From Gemmatimonadota bacterium (GTDB taxonomy: Bacteria > Gemmatimonadota > Gemmatimonadetes > Gemmatimonadales > Gemmatimonadaceae): a stretch of 64,000 nt of DNA. The translations under genes and the position numbers were made by a program. The notes beneath the pieces are model-generated. The model did not search any database. It was not told where the DNA came from and was given only the letters and a program-made list of their open reading frames with translations. Of the stretch, positions 25,493 through 34,029 are shown in pieces. The stretch is taken from assembly GCA_023249375.1 (NCBI GenBank), contig JAHFCT010000009.1, positions 21,639-85,638 on the forward strand, in the 5' to 3' direction. Each line of letters opens with the position of its first letter. Position 1 is the first letter of the stretch.

Positions 25493-26224
25493 ATGATCAC
25501 TCTCACCGGAAAGACCGCGCTGGTGACCGGCGCCGCGCGAGGCATTGGACGCTCGATTGCCGAAACGCTGGTCGCGTGCGGCGCGCGCGTGGCCATTGCG
25601 GACCTCGATTTGGCCGCCGCCGAGAAAACGGCTGCGGAGATCGGCAACGCGCGCGGCTTTGCCTGCGACGTCTCTGATCCCGCCGCCGTCACCGCGCTCA
25701 TCGAGACCGTCGAGACTGAGTTTGGTTCGCTCGACATCCTCGTCAACAACGCGGGCATCACGAAGGACAACCTGATGGCGCGCATGAAGGACGAGGATTG
25801 GGACGCGGTGATGAACGTGAATCTGCGCTCGGCGTTCGTCGCGACGCGTGCCGTGCAGCGCGGCATGGGAAAGCGGCGTTTCGGGCGCATCATCAACATC
25901 GCGAGCGTCGTCGGCATCATGGGCAACAAGGGGCAGGCCAACTATTCCGCGTCCAAGGCGGGGCTCATTGGCCTCACGAAGACCGCGGCCAAGGAGCTGG
26001 CTTCGCGCAACATTCTCGTGAACGCCATCGCCCCCGGGTTTATCCAGACGGCGATGACCGAGAAGCTGCCGGAAGAGGCCAAAACCGCCCTCGCGGCGCA
26101 GATCCCGCTGGGGCGCCTCGGCGGGCCCAAGGACATTGCCAACGCGGTGGCCTTTTTGGCCTCCGATTTGGCCGATTACATCACCGGCCAGGTCTTGGTG
26201 GTAGATGGCGGAATGGTGATGTAG
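25493..26224 (+). CDS. fabG: 3-oxoacyl-ACP reductase
   Basis: This 243-residue SDR reductase makes 3-hydroxyacyl-ACP using NADPH. TGAARGIGRS binds the cofactor, NNAGITKDN is conserved, and the Ser-Tyr-Lys triad lies in NIASVVG and NYSASKAG. The ATG at 25493 gives the family N terminus MITLTGKTALVTG. The open frame extends 28 codons further upstream into the 123-nt gap after fabD, but that part has no similarity. Confidence 0.95.
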   Translation: MITLTGKTALVTGAARGIGRSIAETLVACGARVAIADLDLAAAEKTAAEIGNARGFACDVSDPAAVTALIETVETEFGSLDILVNNAGITKDNLMARMKDEDWDAVMNVNLRSAFVATRAVQRGMGKRRFGRIINIASVVGIMGNKGQANYSASKAGLIGLTKTAAKELASRNILVNAIAPGFIQTAMTEKLPEEAKTALAAQIPLGRLGGPKDIANAVAFLASDLADYITGQVLVVDGGMVM

Positions 26225-26241
26225 CGGAACGCGACAACGAC

Positions 26242-26247
26242 TATATT
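26242..26247 (+). promoter_or_regulatory. Possible internal -10 element before acpP
   Basis: TATATT in the short AT-richer gap between fabG and acpP resembles a -10 element, but the hexamer 17 bp upstream (ATGTAG) is a poor -35. ACP is needed in large amounts, so a dedicated promoter would make sense. Weak evidence. Confidence 0.3.
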
Positions 26248-26290
26248 AACAAGTCTCCCTTCCACTCCAACGTTACTGAGGATCCAGGGT

Positions 26291-26527
26291 ATGGCCGACC
26301 ACGGCAACAAGGTGAAGGACATCATCGAGAAGGAACTGGGCGTCGAGCGCGAGAAGCTGACGGCGGAAGCGAGCTTCATCGAGGACCTGGGTGCCGACAG
26401 CCTCGACATCGTCGAACTGGTGATGGAGTTCGAGAAGGAATTCAACATCGACATCCCGGACGAGGATGCCGAGAAGCTGCGCACGGTCGGCGACGCCATT
26501 GCGTATCTGAACCAGAAGATCGGCTGA
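26291..26527 (+). CDS. acpP: Acyl carrier protein
   Basis: This 78-residue, highly acidic carrier has the phosphopantetheine Ser in [15 protein letters not shown] near residue 37. A GAGG Shine-Dalgarno lies 9 nt before the ATG. It sits between fabG and fabF in the conserved order, with only 4 nt to fabF. Confidence 0.97.
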   Translation: MADHGNKVKDIIEKELGVEREKLTAEASFIEDLGADSLDIVELVMEFEKEFNIDIPDEDAEKLRTVGDAIAYLNQKIG

Positions 26528-26531
26528 TCCG

Positions 26532-27776
26532 ATGAAGCGCCGGGTCGTCGTCACCGGTCTCGGATGCGTTACCCCCGTCGGTCTTGACGTGGGATCGTCT
26601 TGGCAGGCGCTCCTCGACGGCAAGTCGGGAGGCGCCGCCATTACGCACTTCGACGCCGCGCACCACAAGGTGCGGTTCGCGTGCGAGGTGAAGGGTTACG
26701 ATCCGGCGCTGTACATGGACCGCAAGGAGATCAAGCGGTCCGATTTCTACACGCAGTACGCCATGGGCGCGGCCGTGCAGGCCATGGCCGATGCGGGGCT
26801 GTCGGGCGGACAGGGCTATGACCCGCTGCGCACGGGCGTCGTCATCGGCAGCGGCATTGGCGGCATCAACACGTTTGAGGAGCAGCATAAGGTGCTGCTG
26901 GCGTCGGGGCCGGGGCGCATCTCCCCGTTCTTCATCCCGATGTTCATCAGCGACATTGCGTCGGGCGTCGTCTCGATGCGCTTTGGCGCCAAGGGGCCGA
27001 ACTTCAGCACCGTGTCGGCCTGCGCGTCGTCTGGTCACGCGATCGGCATGTCGTTCCGCGCCATTCAGTACGGCGACGCAGACGTCATGATCACGGGTGG
27101 AGCCGAGGCGTCGGTGACGCCAATGTCGATGGCGGGCTTTGCGAACATGCAGGCGCTTTCCACGCGCAACGAGGAGCCGGCGCGCGCGTCGCGGCCGTTC
27201 GACGTCACGCGCGACGGGTTCGTGCTCGGCGAGGGCAGCGGTGTCGTGATTCTCGAGGAGTTGGAGCACGCCCGCCGCCGCGGTGCGCGCATTTACGGCG
27301 AGTTGGCCGGCTTCGGGATGACCGGAGACGCGTACCACCTCACCGGACAGCCCGAAAATCACGAGGGCCTGCAGCGCGCGATGCGCGGTGCGCTCAATGA
27401 TGCCGGCCTTTCGGTGGCGGAGCTGCACTACGTCAATGCGCACGGCACGTCGACGCCGCTGAATGACTCCAACGAGATCCGCGCCATCAAGGCGGTCTTC
27501 GGCTCGCACGCGTCGGCGGTCAACGTGAGCTCCACCAAGTCGAGTACCGGGCACATGCTGGGCGCGGCAGCCGCGGTGGAGACCATTTTCACGACGCTGG
27601 CCATTCACCACGGCATTGTCCCGCCGACCATCAACCTGCAGTCGCCCGACCCTGAGTGCGACCTCGACTGCACGGCGAACGTGCCGGTGAAGCGCACGGT
27701 GAGCGCCGCGCTCAACAACTCATCCGGTTTCGGCGGGCACAACACTTCGCTCGCGCTCGTCCGGTTCCGGGACTGA
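26532..27776 (+). CDS. fabF: 3-oxoacyl-ACP synthase II
   Basis: This 414-residue KASII elongates acyl-ACP chains. The active-site Cys is in VSACASSGHAIG near 163, and the two His are in NAHGTSTPLND near 304 and SSTKSSTGHMLGA near 340. N terminus MKRRVVVTGLGCVTPVG is typical. It is the last fatty acid gene; mqnE follows after 4 nt, so lipid and menaquinone genes probably share a transcript. Confidence 0.96.
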   Translation: MKRRVVVTGLGCVTPVGLDVGSSWQALLDGKSGGAAITHFDAAHHKVRFACEVKGYDPALYMDRKEIKRSDFYTQYAMGAAVQAMADAGLSGGQGYDPLRTGVVIGSGIGGINTFEEQHKVLLASGPGRISPFFIPMFISDIASGVVSMRFGAKGPNFSTVSACASSGHAIGMSFRAIQYGDADVMITGGAEASVTPMSMAGFANMQALSTRNEEPARASRPFDVTRDGFVLGEGSGVVILEELEHARRRGARIYGELAGFGMTGDAYHLTGQPENHEGLQRAMRGALNDAGLSVAELHYVNAHGTSTPLNDSNEIRAIKAVFGSHASAVNVSSTKSSTGHMLGAAAAVETIFTTLAIHHGIVPPTINLQSPDPECDLDCTANVPVKRTVSAALNNSSGFGGHNTSLALVRFRD

Positions 27777-27780
27777 GCGG

Positions 27781-28950
27781 ATGGCCGCGGCACCGCAGGT
27801 TCCGTTTGACCGCATCCATGATCCGGTGCTTCGCCGCCTCGGCGAACAGGTCGCGGCCGGCAATCGGCTGACCGCCGCCGACGGGCTCGCGCTGTACCGC
27901 AGCGCCGACCTCACGGGACTTGGCGTGCTGGCCGACGCCGTGAATCGCGCGAAGAATGGCGACGTGGTGACGTTCGCGTCGAACCAGCACATCAATCCGA
28001 CGAACATCTGCGTCCTGCGAAAGACCTGCGTCTTCTGCGGCTACGCACGACTGCCCAAGGAAGAAGGCGCGTACCGATACACCCTCGACCAGGTGCTCGG
28101 CGAGGCGGCGCACGCCGCCGACGGAATGACGCGCGAGTTCCACATCGTCGGCGGCCTCGACATGAAGGCGGGGCTGGCCTACTACGAGGAGATGTTTCGC
28201 GCGCTCAAGGCCAACTTCCCGCACGTCCACATCAAGGGGCTGACGGCGGTCGAGATTGCGCACATCGCGCGCATCGAGAAGATGTCCTGGCACGACGTGC
28301 TGGTAGCGCTCAAGGCGGCCGGGCTCGACACGATGCCGGGCGGCGGCGCCGAGACGTTCAGCGCCGCGGTGCGCGACCGCATCGCGGACAAGAAGCTCGC
28401 CGGCGCTGAGTACATTGGCGTGCACCGCACCGCGCACGAACTCGGCATTCGCACCAATTGCACGATGCTGTACGGGCACGTCGAGACGCTCGAGGATCGG
28501 ATGGAGCACTTGCAGGCGCTGCGCGACTTGCAGGACGAGACGGGCGGTTTCCTCGCATACATTCCGCTCGCGTATCACCCCGATGACAACGAACTAGGCA
28601 AGGAACTCGGCCGCCAGGGGACCGCGACGACGGGATGGGATGACCTGCGCCAGCTCGCCGTCGGGCGGCTCTTCCTCGACAACTTCCAGCACGTGAAGTC
28701 GCACTGGATCATGGTCACGCCGTTCCTCTCCCAGGTGGCGCTGCACTACGGCGTCAACGACCTCGAGGGGACGGTGGTGCGCGAGAAGATCTATCATGCG
28801 GTCGGTGCGCACACCCCTCAGGGCATGTCGCTCGCCGCGCTGCTCACGCTCATTCGCGGCGCGGGCAAGGTGCCGGCGGAGCGCGATTCGTTCTATCGCA
28901 TCCTGCGCACGAGCTTCGACGCGGAGCCGGTCGCCGCCGGAGTCGCCTGA
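27781..28950 (+). CDS. mqnE: Aminofutalosine synthase, radical SAM
   Basis: This 389-residue radical SAM enzyme joins the MqnA product to adenosyl from SAM, giving aminofutalosine in the futalosine menaquinone pathway. Family features are HINPTNIC, a GGLDMKAGLAYYEEMFRALK stretch near 122-141, and PGGGAETF. Unusually, the cluster Cys are C77, C83 and C86, a CX5CX2C spacing where CX3CX2C is usual for this family. The frame is continuous and MqnA and MqnC are adjacent, so assignment as MqnE is firm; whether the variant motif is common in this phylum I cannot say. Confidence 0.88.
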   Translation: MAAAPQVPFDRIHDPVLRRLGEQVAAGNRLTAADGLALYRSADLTGLGVLADAVNRAKNGDVVTFASNQHINPTNICVLRKTCVFCGYARLPKEEGAYRYTLDQVLGEAAHAADGMTREFHIVGGLDMKAGLAYYEEMFRALKANFPHVHIKGLTAVEIAHIARIEKMSWHDVLVALKAAGLDTMPGGGAETFSAAVRDRIADKKLAGAEYIGVHRTAHELGIRTNCTMLYGHVETLEDRMEHLQALRDLQDETGGFLAYIPLAYHPDDNELGKELGRQGTATTGWDDLRQLAVGRLFLDNFQHVKSHWIMVTPFLSQVALHYGVNDLEGTVVREKIYHAVGAHTPQGMSLAALLTLIRGAGKVPAERDSFYRILRTSFDAEPVAAGVA

Positions 28951-29795
28951 TGCGCGTCGGCCGCATTCCGTATCTCAACTGCGCCCCGGTGTACGGCGCC
29001 GTCGACCGCGGCATCGTCTCGCTCGACGCCGAGCTGGTGAGCGGCGTGCCGTCCGTGCTGAATCGGGGGATCGCCGAGGGAACGATTGACGTGTCGGTGG
29101 TGTCGGCCGTCGAGTATGCGCGCGAGGCGGGCAAGTATCTGTTGCTGCCCGATCTCGCCATCTCGTGCGACGGCCCCGTGCGCAGCGTCATGCTGTTCTC
29201 GACGCGTCCGGCGCATGAACTGGGTGGCGCGCAGGTGCTGGTGACGCGCAGTTCGATGACCTCGGTGGCACTGCTCGACCTGCTGTTTGAGCACGTGTGG
29301 AAGGCGGCTCCGGTGTTCGTCCCAGGCGACGCCGAGGCCGACGATCTGCGGCGCGACCAATCACCGGTGGCGGCGCGGCTCGTCATTGGGGACGCGGCGC
29401 TCATGCTGCGTCACCGCGAGCACCCGGTGGCGGCGGCGCACGGGCGCGAGTACCCGTACCTCTACGATCTCGGCGCGGAGTGGAAGCGCTGGACGGGACT
29501 GCCGTTTGTCTTTGCGGTCTGGGTGGCGCGCCGCGAAGTGAATGCACGGCAGGCGCTGCAGGTGCATGGCGCGCTGATGGAGAGCCGCAACTGGGGGCTC
29601 GCCAATCTGGCGCGGATCGCGGCGGAGGCCTCGGGAGTGTGCCAACTGCCGGCGGCGGTCGTGCACGAATATCTCGCCGGCCTCGACTATGGACTTGGGC
29701 TTGAGTACCTGGAAGGACTCTCCGAGTTCTTCCGGCGGCTCGAGCTTGCGGGAAAGGTGCCGCAGGGCAAGCTCGTCTTCCTGCCGGCAGCGTGA
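28950..29795 (+). CDS. mqnA: Chorismate dehydratase
   Basis: This 281-residue solute-binding-protein-like enzyme converts chorismate to 3-enolpyruvyl-benzoate, the first futalosine-pathway step. It begins MRVGRIPYLNCAPVYGAV, and the SVVSAVEYAREAGKYLLLPDLAISCDGPVRSV region is characteristic. The ATG overlaps the mqnE stop (TGATG). Its product is the MqnE substrate, so the gene pair is functionally ordered. Confidence 0.92.
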   Translation: MRVGRIPYLNCAPVYGAVDRGIVSLDAELVSGVPSVLNRGIAEGTIDVSVVSAVEYAREAGKYLLLPDLAISCDGPVRSVMLFSTRPAHELGGAQVLVTRSSMTSVALLDLLFEHVWKAAPVFVPGDAEADDLRRDQSPVAARLVIGDAALMLRHREHPVAAAHGREYPYLYDLGAEWKRWTGLPFVFAVWVARREVNARQALQVHGALMESRNWGLANLARIAAEASGVCQLPAAVVHEYLAGLDYGLGLEYLEGLSEFFRRLELAGKVPQGKLVFLPAA

Positions 29796-29819
29796 CAATG
29801 AAAGAGCGGGCGGTCCGCG

Positions 29820-30896
29820 GTGGACTGGCCCGGTGCGGCCCCCATTTTTCGCGACGCCGACATGTCTGAACTTCAAAATCTCCTCGACCTGTACCAGCAC
29901 GCGCCGCTCCTCGAGTTGGGTGCGCTCGCCGATGAACGGCGCCGCGCGCTGCATCCCGAGGGCGTGGTCACCTACATCGTCGACCGCAACATCAACTACA
30001 CCAACGTCTGCGTGGCCGACTGCGGATTCTGCGCCTTCTATCGGCGCCCGAAGCACGGCGAAGGGTACACGCTGTCTTACGAACAGATCGGCGAGAAGAT
30101 CGAGGAAACGAAGGCGCTCGGCGGCATCCAGATCCTGATCCAGGGCGGCCACAATCCGTACATCCCGTTCGAGTGGTATCTGGAGCTCATCAAGTACATC
30201 AAGCGCCATCATCCCATTCATGTGCACGGCTTCTCGCCCAGCGAGGTGGATTTTTGGTCGACGCTTTATCGAATGGATGCGCGCGAGGTGGTGCGTCAGC
30301 TGATCGCGGCGGGCCTCGATTCGATTCCGGGAGGCGGCGGCGAGATTCTCGTGCAGCGGGTGCGCGACATCGTTGCCCCCAAGAAGGCCGGCGCCGACCG
30401 CTGGCTGGAGATCATGGAGATCGCGCACCAGGAAGGGCTCAAGACGTCGTCGACGATGATGTTCGGCATTGGCGAGACGCTGGAGGAGCGCATGGAGCAT
30501 CTCGTGCGCCTGCGTGACGTACAGGCGCGCACGGGGGGGTTCACCGCGTTCATCACGTGGCCGCTCCAGCCGGAGAACACGCCGACGCTCAGCCATCAGC
30601 CAAAGACCGACGCCGTGGAGTACCTTAGAACCGTGGCCTTTTCGCGGTTGGTCCTCGACAACATCCCCAACATCCAGGCCAGCTGGGTCACGATGGGCAT
30701 GAAAGTGGGGCAGATCGCACTGTCGTATGGCTGCAATGACTTTGGATCGCTGATGATCGAGGAGAATGTGGTTTCGGCAGCAAACACCACGTACAGCACG
30801 ACCACCGATGAGATCGAGCGGCTCATCACCGACGCCGGCTTCACGCCACGGCGCCGGCGGCAGGACTATCAGCTCATCGCGTCCGCCGCCGCATAG
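29820..30896 (+). CDS. mqnC: Cyclic dehypoxanthinyl futalosine synthase, radical SAM
   Basis: This 358-residue radical SAM enzyme cyclises dehypoxanthinyl futalosine. It carries a canonical CX3CX2C motif (NVCVADCGFCAFYR) near residue 64, the ILIQGGHNPYIPFEWY region and PGGGGEIL. The GTG at 29820 is used; an ATG 14 codons later (29862) is an equally plausible start, since neither has a strong Shine-Dalgarno. The futalosine hydrolase (mqnB) and mqnD are not in this window. Confidence 0.93.
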   Translation: MDWPGAAPIFRDADMSELQNLLDLYQHAPLLELGALADERRRALHPEGVVTYIVDRNINYTNVCVADCGFCAFYRRPKHGEGYTLSYEQIGEKIEETKALGGIQILIQGGHNPYIPFEWYLELIKYIKRHHPIHVHGFSPSEVDFWSTLYRMDAREVVRQLIAAGLDSIPGGGGEILVQRVRDIVAPKKAGADRWLEIMEIAHQEGLKTSSTMMFGIGETLEERMEHLVRLRDVQARTGGFTAFITWPLQPENTPTLSHQPKTDAVEYLRTVAFSRLVLDNIPNIQASWVTMGMKVGQIALSYGCNDFGSLMIEENVVSAANTTYSTTTDEIERLITDAGFTPRRRRQDYQLIASAAA

Positions 30897-30910
30897 GAGG
30901 CAAGCGCTTC

Positions 30911-31861
30911 ATGGGTGTCCGGTTCGGATCAGGAGCACGCAAGGCCATCGATGCCGCGATGGTGGAATCCGAGCGTCACGGACTCGACCTGCCCAACTCG
31001 CTGCACCTGCTGCTGGGGATGCTGAAGACGCCCCGCGGCACGGCGGCGCAGATGTCCGCCATGCTCGGCATGCCCGTGGAGCTGTTGGTGCGCGCCGTGG
31101 AATCGCGTTTGTCGGGGGCGGGCGCCATCGCGATGGCGGAGAGCGAGGATGCCGCCGAGGCCATCCTGCGCGCGGCGGGAGAAGAGGCGGAGCGTCGCGG
31201 CGGTGGCGTCGTCACTGAGGGGGACATTCTGCGCGCGATGGGGCACAGCCCTGCCAGCGGCGCCGGTCGCGTACTGCAGGAGGCCGGTGTGACGCCTGCC
31301 CGACTAGACGAGCTTCCGCTCGACACCAGCGCCGACACGTCGACCGCGGCGCCGACTCGATTCACCGTCCGCGTGCGCACGGGTATCGGCTACGACTCGC
31401 ACCGGTTTGCGCCGGGTGACGGAATTGTGCTTGGCGGCGTGCTCATTCCGTCGTCGCAGAAACTGGTCGGGCACAGCGACGGCGACGCGGTGGCGCATGC
31501 GGTCACGGACGCGATTCTCGGCGGTGCAGGCGTTGGCGACATCGGAGAGATGTTCTCCGACACCGACGCGCTGAACAAGGGGCGCGATTCCATCGAGATG
31601 CTGCATCTGGCGGTGGAGCGCGTACGCCTAGCCGGATGGACGCCCAAGCAAATCGATGTCACGGTCATCGCCGAGGCGCCGAAAATTGGGCCGTACCGCG
31701 GGTCGATGCGCGAACGGCTGGCGCACGCGCTGGGCCTTCACGTGGCTGATGTCATGGTGAAGGGAAAGACCAACGAAGGCATGGGCTGGATCGGGCGCGG
31801 CGAAGGCATCGCGGCCATCGCGGTGGCGACGCTCAACTCCTTCGAGGTCGAGCACCGGTGA
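30911..31861 (+). CDS. ispF: MECDP synthase fused to N-terminal Clp_N-like domain
   Basis: This 316-residue protein is about twice the usual IspF length. Residues 151-316 are a full IspF (2-C-methyl-D-erythritol 2,4-cyclodiphosphate synthase, MEP isoprenoid pathway) with the metal ligands in GIGYDSHRF and LVGHSDGDAVAHA. Residues 1-135 look like two Clp_N repeats as in ClpA/B/C N-domains: a first half with HGLDLPNSLHLLLGML and a second with GGGVVTEGDILRAM and VLQEAGVTPARLDEL. A 15-residue Thr/Ala/Asp linker joins them. The ATG at 30911 follows an AGGAGG at 30896-30901. No internal start with a Shine-Dalgarno near residue 150 was found, so a single fused product is likely. Confidence 0.88.
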   Translation: MGVRFGSGARKAIDAAMVESERHGLDLPNSLHLLLGMLKTPRGTAAQMSAMLGMPVELLVRAVESRLSGAGAIAMAESEDAAEAILRAAGEEAERRGGGVVTEGDILRAMGHSPASGAGRVLQEAGVTPARLDELPLDTSADTSTAAPTRFTVRVRTGIGYDSHRFAPGDGIVLGGVLIPSSQKLVGHSDGDAVAHAVTDAILGGAGVGDIGEMFSDTDALNKGRDSIEMLHLAVERVRLAGWTPKQIDVTVIAEAPKIGPYRGSMRERLAHALGLHVADVMVKGKTNEGMGWIGRGEGIAAIAVATLNSFEVEHR

Positions 31862-32481
31862 ACACCTTGATGGACTGGGTGGCCGCCCTTGACCTCTCCG
31901 CCCTGTACGCCCTGCTGGCTCTCACGGCGTTTATCGAGAGCATCTTTCCGCCCGCGCCCGCCGACGTGGTCGTGGCGCTCGGCGCATTTCTCGCGGCACG
32001 CCGCGGCGCGAGCTATCCGATGGTCGTTGCCTCCATCGTCAGCGGCAGCGCGATTGGCGCGATGGTGATCTATGGCGCTGCGCGCCGGTTCGGCGCCGAC
32101 TGGATGCACGCGCAGCTGCGTCGGCTGAAGCTCATCGGCGCGGAGGAAAAGCTGGAGCGCATGTACGACCACTACGGCCTCGCCGCGCTCTTCGTCAGCC
32201 GGTTTGTTCCGGGCCTGCGCGCGGTGGTGCCCCCGATGGCCGGCGCCTTGCGCGTGCCGTGGTTGCGCACCGTGGTGGTGATCGCCTTCGCGAGCACACT
32301 GTGGTACGGCATTATCATCTGGATCTCGTTCCGCGTCGGCGACGACTGGGAACAGGTGCGCGCGACGCTGCACATCGTCGGACGGCGCGTCGGACTGACC
32401 GCCGTGGTGCTCATCGTGGCGCTCGCGTATGTGGGCCGCCGCCTGTGGCTTCGGCACCGCGCCAAGCATCCGCTGGCGTAG
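31858..32481 (+). CDS. DedA family membrane protein
   Basis: This 207-residue VTT/SNARE-associated (DedA) protein has about five hydrophobic segments. Diagnostic features are ESIFPPAPADVVVALGAFLAA near 28 and the FVSRFVPGLRAVVPPMAGALRV segment near 112, containing the conserved Arg. DedA proteins affect envelope lipid homeostasis, and some flip phospholipids or undecaprenyl phosphate. The GTG start overlaps the ispF stop. Confidence 0.88.
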   Translation: MNTLMDWVAALDLSALYALLALTAFIESIFPPAPADVVVALGAFLAARRGASYPMVVASIVSGSAIGAMVIYGAARRFGADWMHAQLRRLKLIGAEEKLERMYDHYGLAALFVSRFVPGLRAVVPPMAGALRVPWLRTVVVIAFASTLWYGIIIWISFRVGDDWEQVRATLHIVGRRVGLTAVVLIVALAYVGRRLWLRHRAKHPLA

Positions 32482-33392
32482 TGACCGACGCGGGCGATCC
32501 TCTCCGGCCATTTCTGCTCGAGCGATTCGCCGAGTTTCTGACGCTCGAGCAGGGCAGCTCTGCGCGCACGGACGAGAGCTACGCCCGCGACCTGCGGCGG
32601 CTCGCGGAGTGGAGCGCCGCGCACGGGGCGCCCGATCCGGCCGCGCTCAGTGCCACGCACCTGAGGGAGTACGTCTACTACCTCAAGGACCTGGGGCTGT
32701 CGCCGTCGTCGATTCGGCGCGGCGTGTCGGCCATGCATACGTGGTTCAAGTTCCTCATGGCCGAAGGCGTGGTGAAGGCGGATCCCAGCGAGCGACTGGA
32801 AACGCCGAAGAAATGGCGCACGCTCCCCGAAGTGCTGACGCCGGCCGAGGTGGAGAAGCTGCTCACGGCGATTCCGATTGACGAGCCGCTCGCCTTTCGC
32901 GATCGCGCGATGCTCGAACTCGCCTATGGGGCGGGTCTCCGCGTGGGCGAGTGGATCACCATCAAGGTGAGCGACTTGATGCTCGACGCCGGCGTGGTCC
33001 GCGTCTTCGGCAAGGGCAGCAAGGAGCGGCTGGTCCCCGTGGGAGGAAGCGCGACGGGAGCGGTGGCGATCTACCTGCGCGAGCTGCGCCCTCGTTTGGA
33101 ACGCGGCAAGGGCGCGGGCGTACTCTTCCTCAACGCGCGTGGTGCGCCGTTGAGCCGAATGGGCGCCTGGAAGATTCTTCGGAAGTACGTCACGCTGGCC
33201 GGCATCACCAAGCTCGTGACGCCGCACACGCTGCGCCACTCGTTCGCCACGCATCTGCTCGAAGGCGGCGCCGATCTGCGTTCCGTGCAGGAAATGCTGG
33301 GGCACGCCGACATCGGCACCACCCAGATCTACACCCACGTCGACCGCGAGTACCTGCGATCGGTGCACAAGCAGTTCCATCCCAGGGGATAG
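32481..33392 (+). CDS. xerD: Tyrosine recombinase XerD/XerC
   Basis: This 303-residue site-specific recombinase probably resolves chromosome dimers at dif. It has an N-terminal SAM-like domain (about 8-95) and a catalytic domain with Arg in GAGLRVGE, Lys in FGKGSKERLVP, HTLRHSFATHL, GHADIGTTQIYTHV and the nucleophilic Tyr within THVDREYLRSV or IYTHV (the canonical one is IYTHV). The GTG shares a base with the DedA TAG stop. Its housekeeping setting argues against a phage integrase. XerC versus XerD is not certain. Confidence 0.88.
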   Translation: MTDAGDPLRPFLLERFAEFLTLEQGSSARTDESYARDLRRLAEWSAAHGAPDPAALSATHLREYVYYLKDLGLSPSSIRRGVSAMHTWFKFLMAEGVVKADPSERLETPKKWRTLPEVLTPAEVEKLLTAIPIDEPLAFRDRAMLELAYGAGLRVGEWITIKVSDLMLDAGVVRVFGKGSKERLVPVGGSATGAVAIYLRELRPRLERGKGAGVLFLNARGAPLSRMGAWKILRKYVTLAGITKLVTPHTLRHSFATHLLEGGADLRSVQEMLGHADIGTTQIYTHVDREYLRSVHKQFHPRG

Positions 33393-33435
33393 TGGGCTGG
33401 CGGCGCCGAACTCCGAAGGCGATTAGGTTCCGCTC

Positions 33436-34029
33436 GTGATCCTCGTCATCGACAACTACGACTCCTTCACCTACAACCTCGTCCAGTATCTGGGCGAGAT
33501 GGGTGAGACGCTGCGCGTCGAGCGCAACGACGCCATCGCCGTAGACGACGTCGCGGCCATCGCGCCCGCCGCCATTGTGCTGTCGCCCGGCCCGGGCACG
33601 CCGGCGGAGGCGGGCATTACCGTGCCGGTGATCACGCGCTACGGCGCACGAATCCCGATACTGGGCGTCTGTCTCGGCCACCAGGCAATTGGCGAGGCAT
33701 ACGGCGGGCATGTCATCAGGGCGCCGCGCGGCGTGATGCACGGCAAGACGTCGGACGTCCTGCACGACGGCACCGGGCTCTTTGACGGGCTGCCGTCTCC
33801 GCTGCGGGTGATGCGCTACCACTCGCTCGTTGTGGAGCACGGCACGCTGCCATCGTGCCTCGAGATCACCGCGCGGGCCGCGGATGACGCCACGGAGATC
33901 CACGCGTTGCGGCACCGCAGGGATCCCGTCTGGGGCGTCCAGTTTCATCCGGAGTCGATCCTCACGCAGGAAGGGAAGCGGATGCTCGCCAACTTCCTCC
34001 GGCTCGCGCGCGCGGGCGCGCCGTCGTGA
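33436..34029 (+). CDS. pabA: Anthranilate/aminodeoxychorismate synthase glutaminase
   Basis: This 197-residue class I glutamine amidotransferase supplies ammonia for tryptophan or folate synthesis. It begins MILVIDNYDSFTYNLVQYLGE; the nucleophile is in GVCLGHQAIGEAYGG near 79 and the His-Glu pair in VQFHPESILT near 170. No trpE or pabB is adjacent, so the trpG or pabA role, or both, is open. GTG start; the stop overlaps the next ATG or lies within 4 nt of it. Confidence 0.9.
   Translation: MILVIDNYDSFTYNLVQYLGEMGETLRVERNDAIAVDDVAAIAPAAIVLSPGPGTPAEAGITVPVITRYGARIPILGVCLGHQAIGEAYGGHVIRAPRGVMHGKTSDVLHDGTGLFDGLPSPLRVMRYHSLVVEHGTLPSCLEITARAADDATEIHALRHRRDPVWGVQFHPESILTQEGKRMLANFLRLARAGAPS

Noticed and set aside
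28009..28038. MqnE cysteine spacing as a sequencing error
   Set aside because: The change is exactly two codons with the frame intact on both sides, so a single indel error cannot explain it.
32481..33392. Phage or integron integrase
   Set aside because: Length and motifs fit XerC/XerD and there is no att site, tRNA junction or phage gene next to it.
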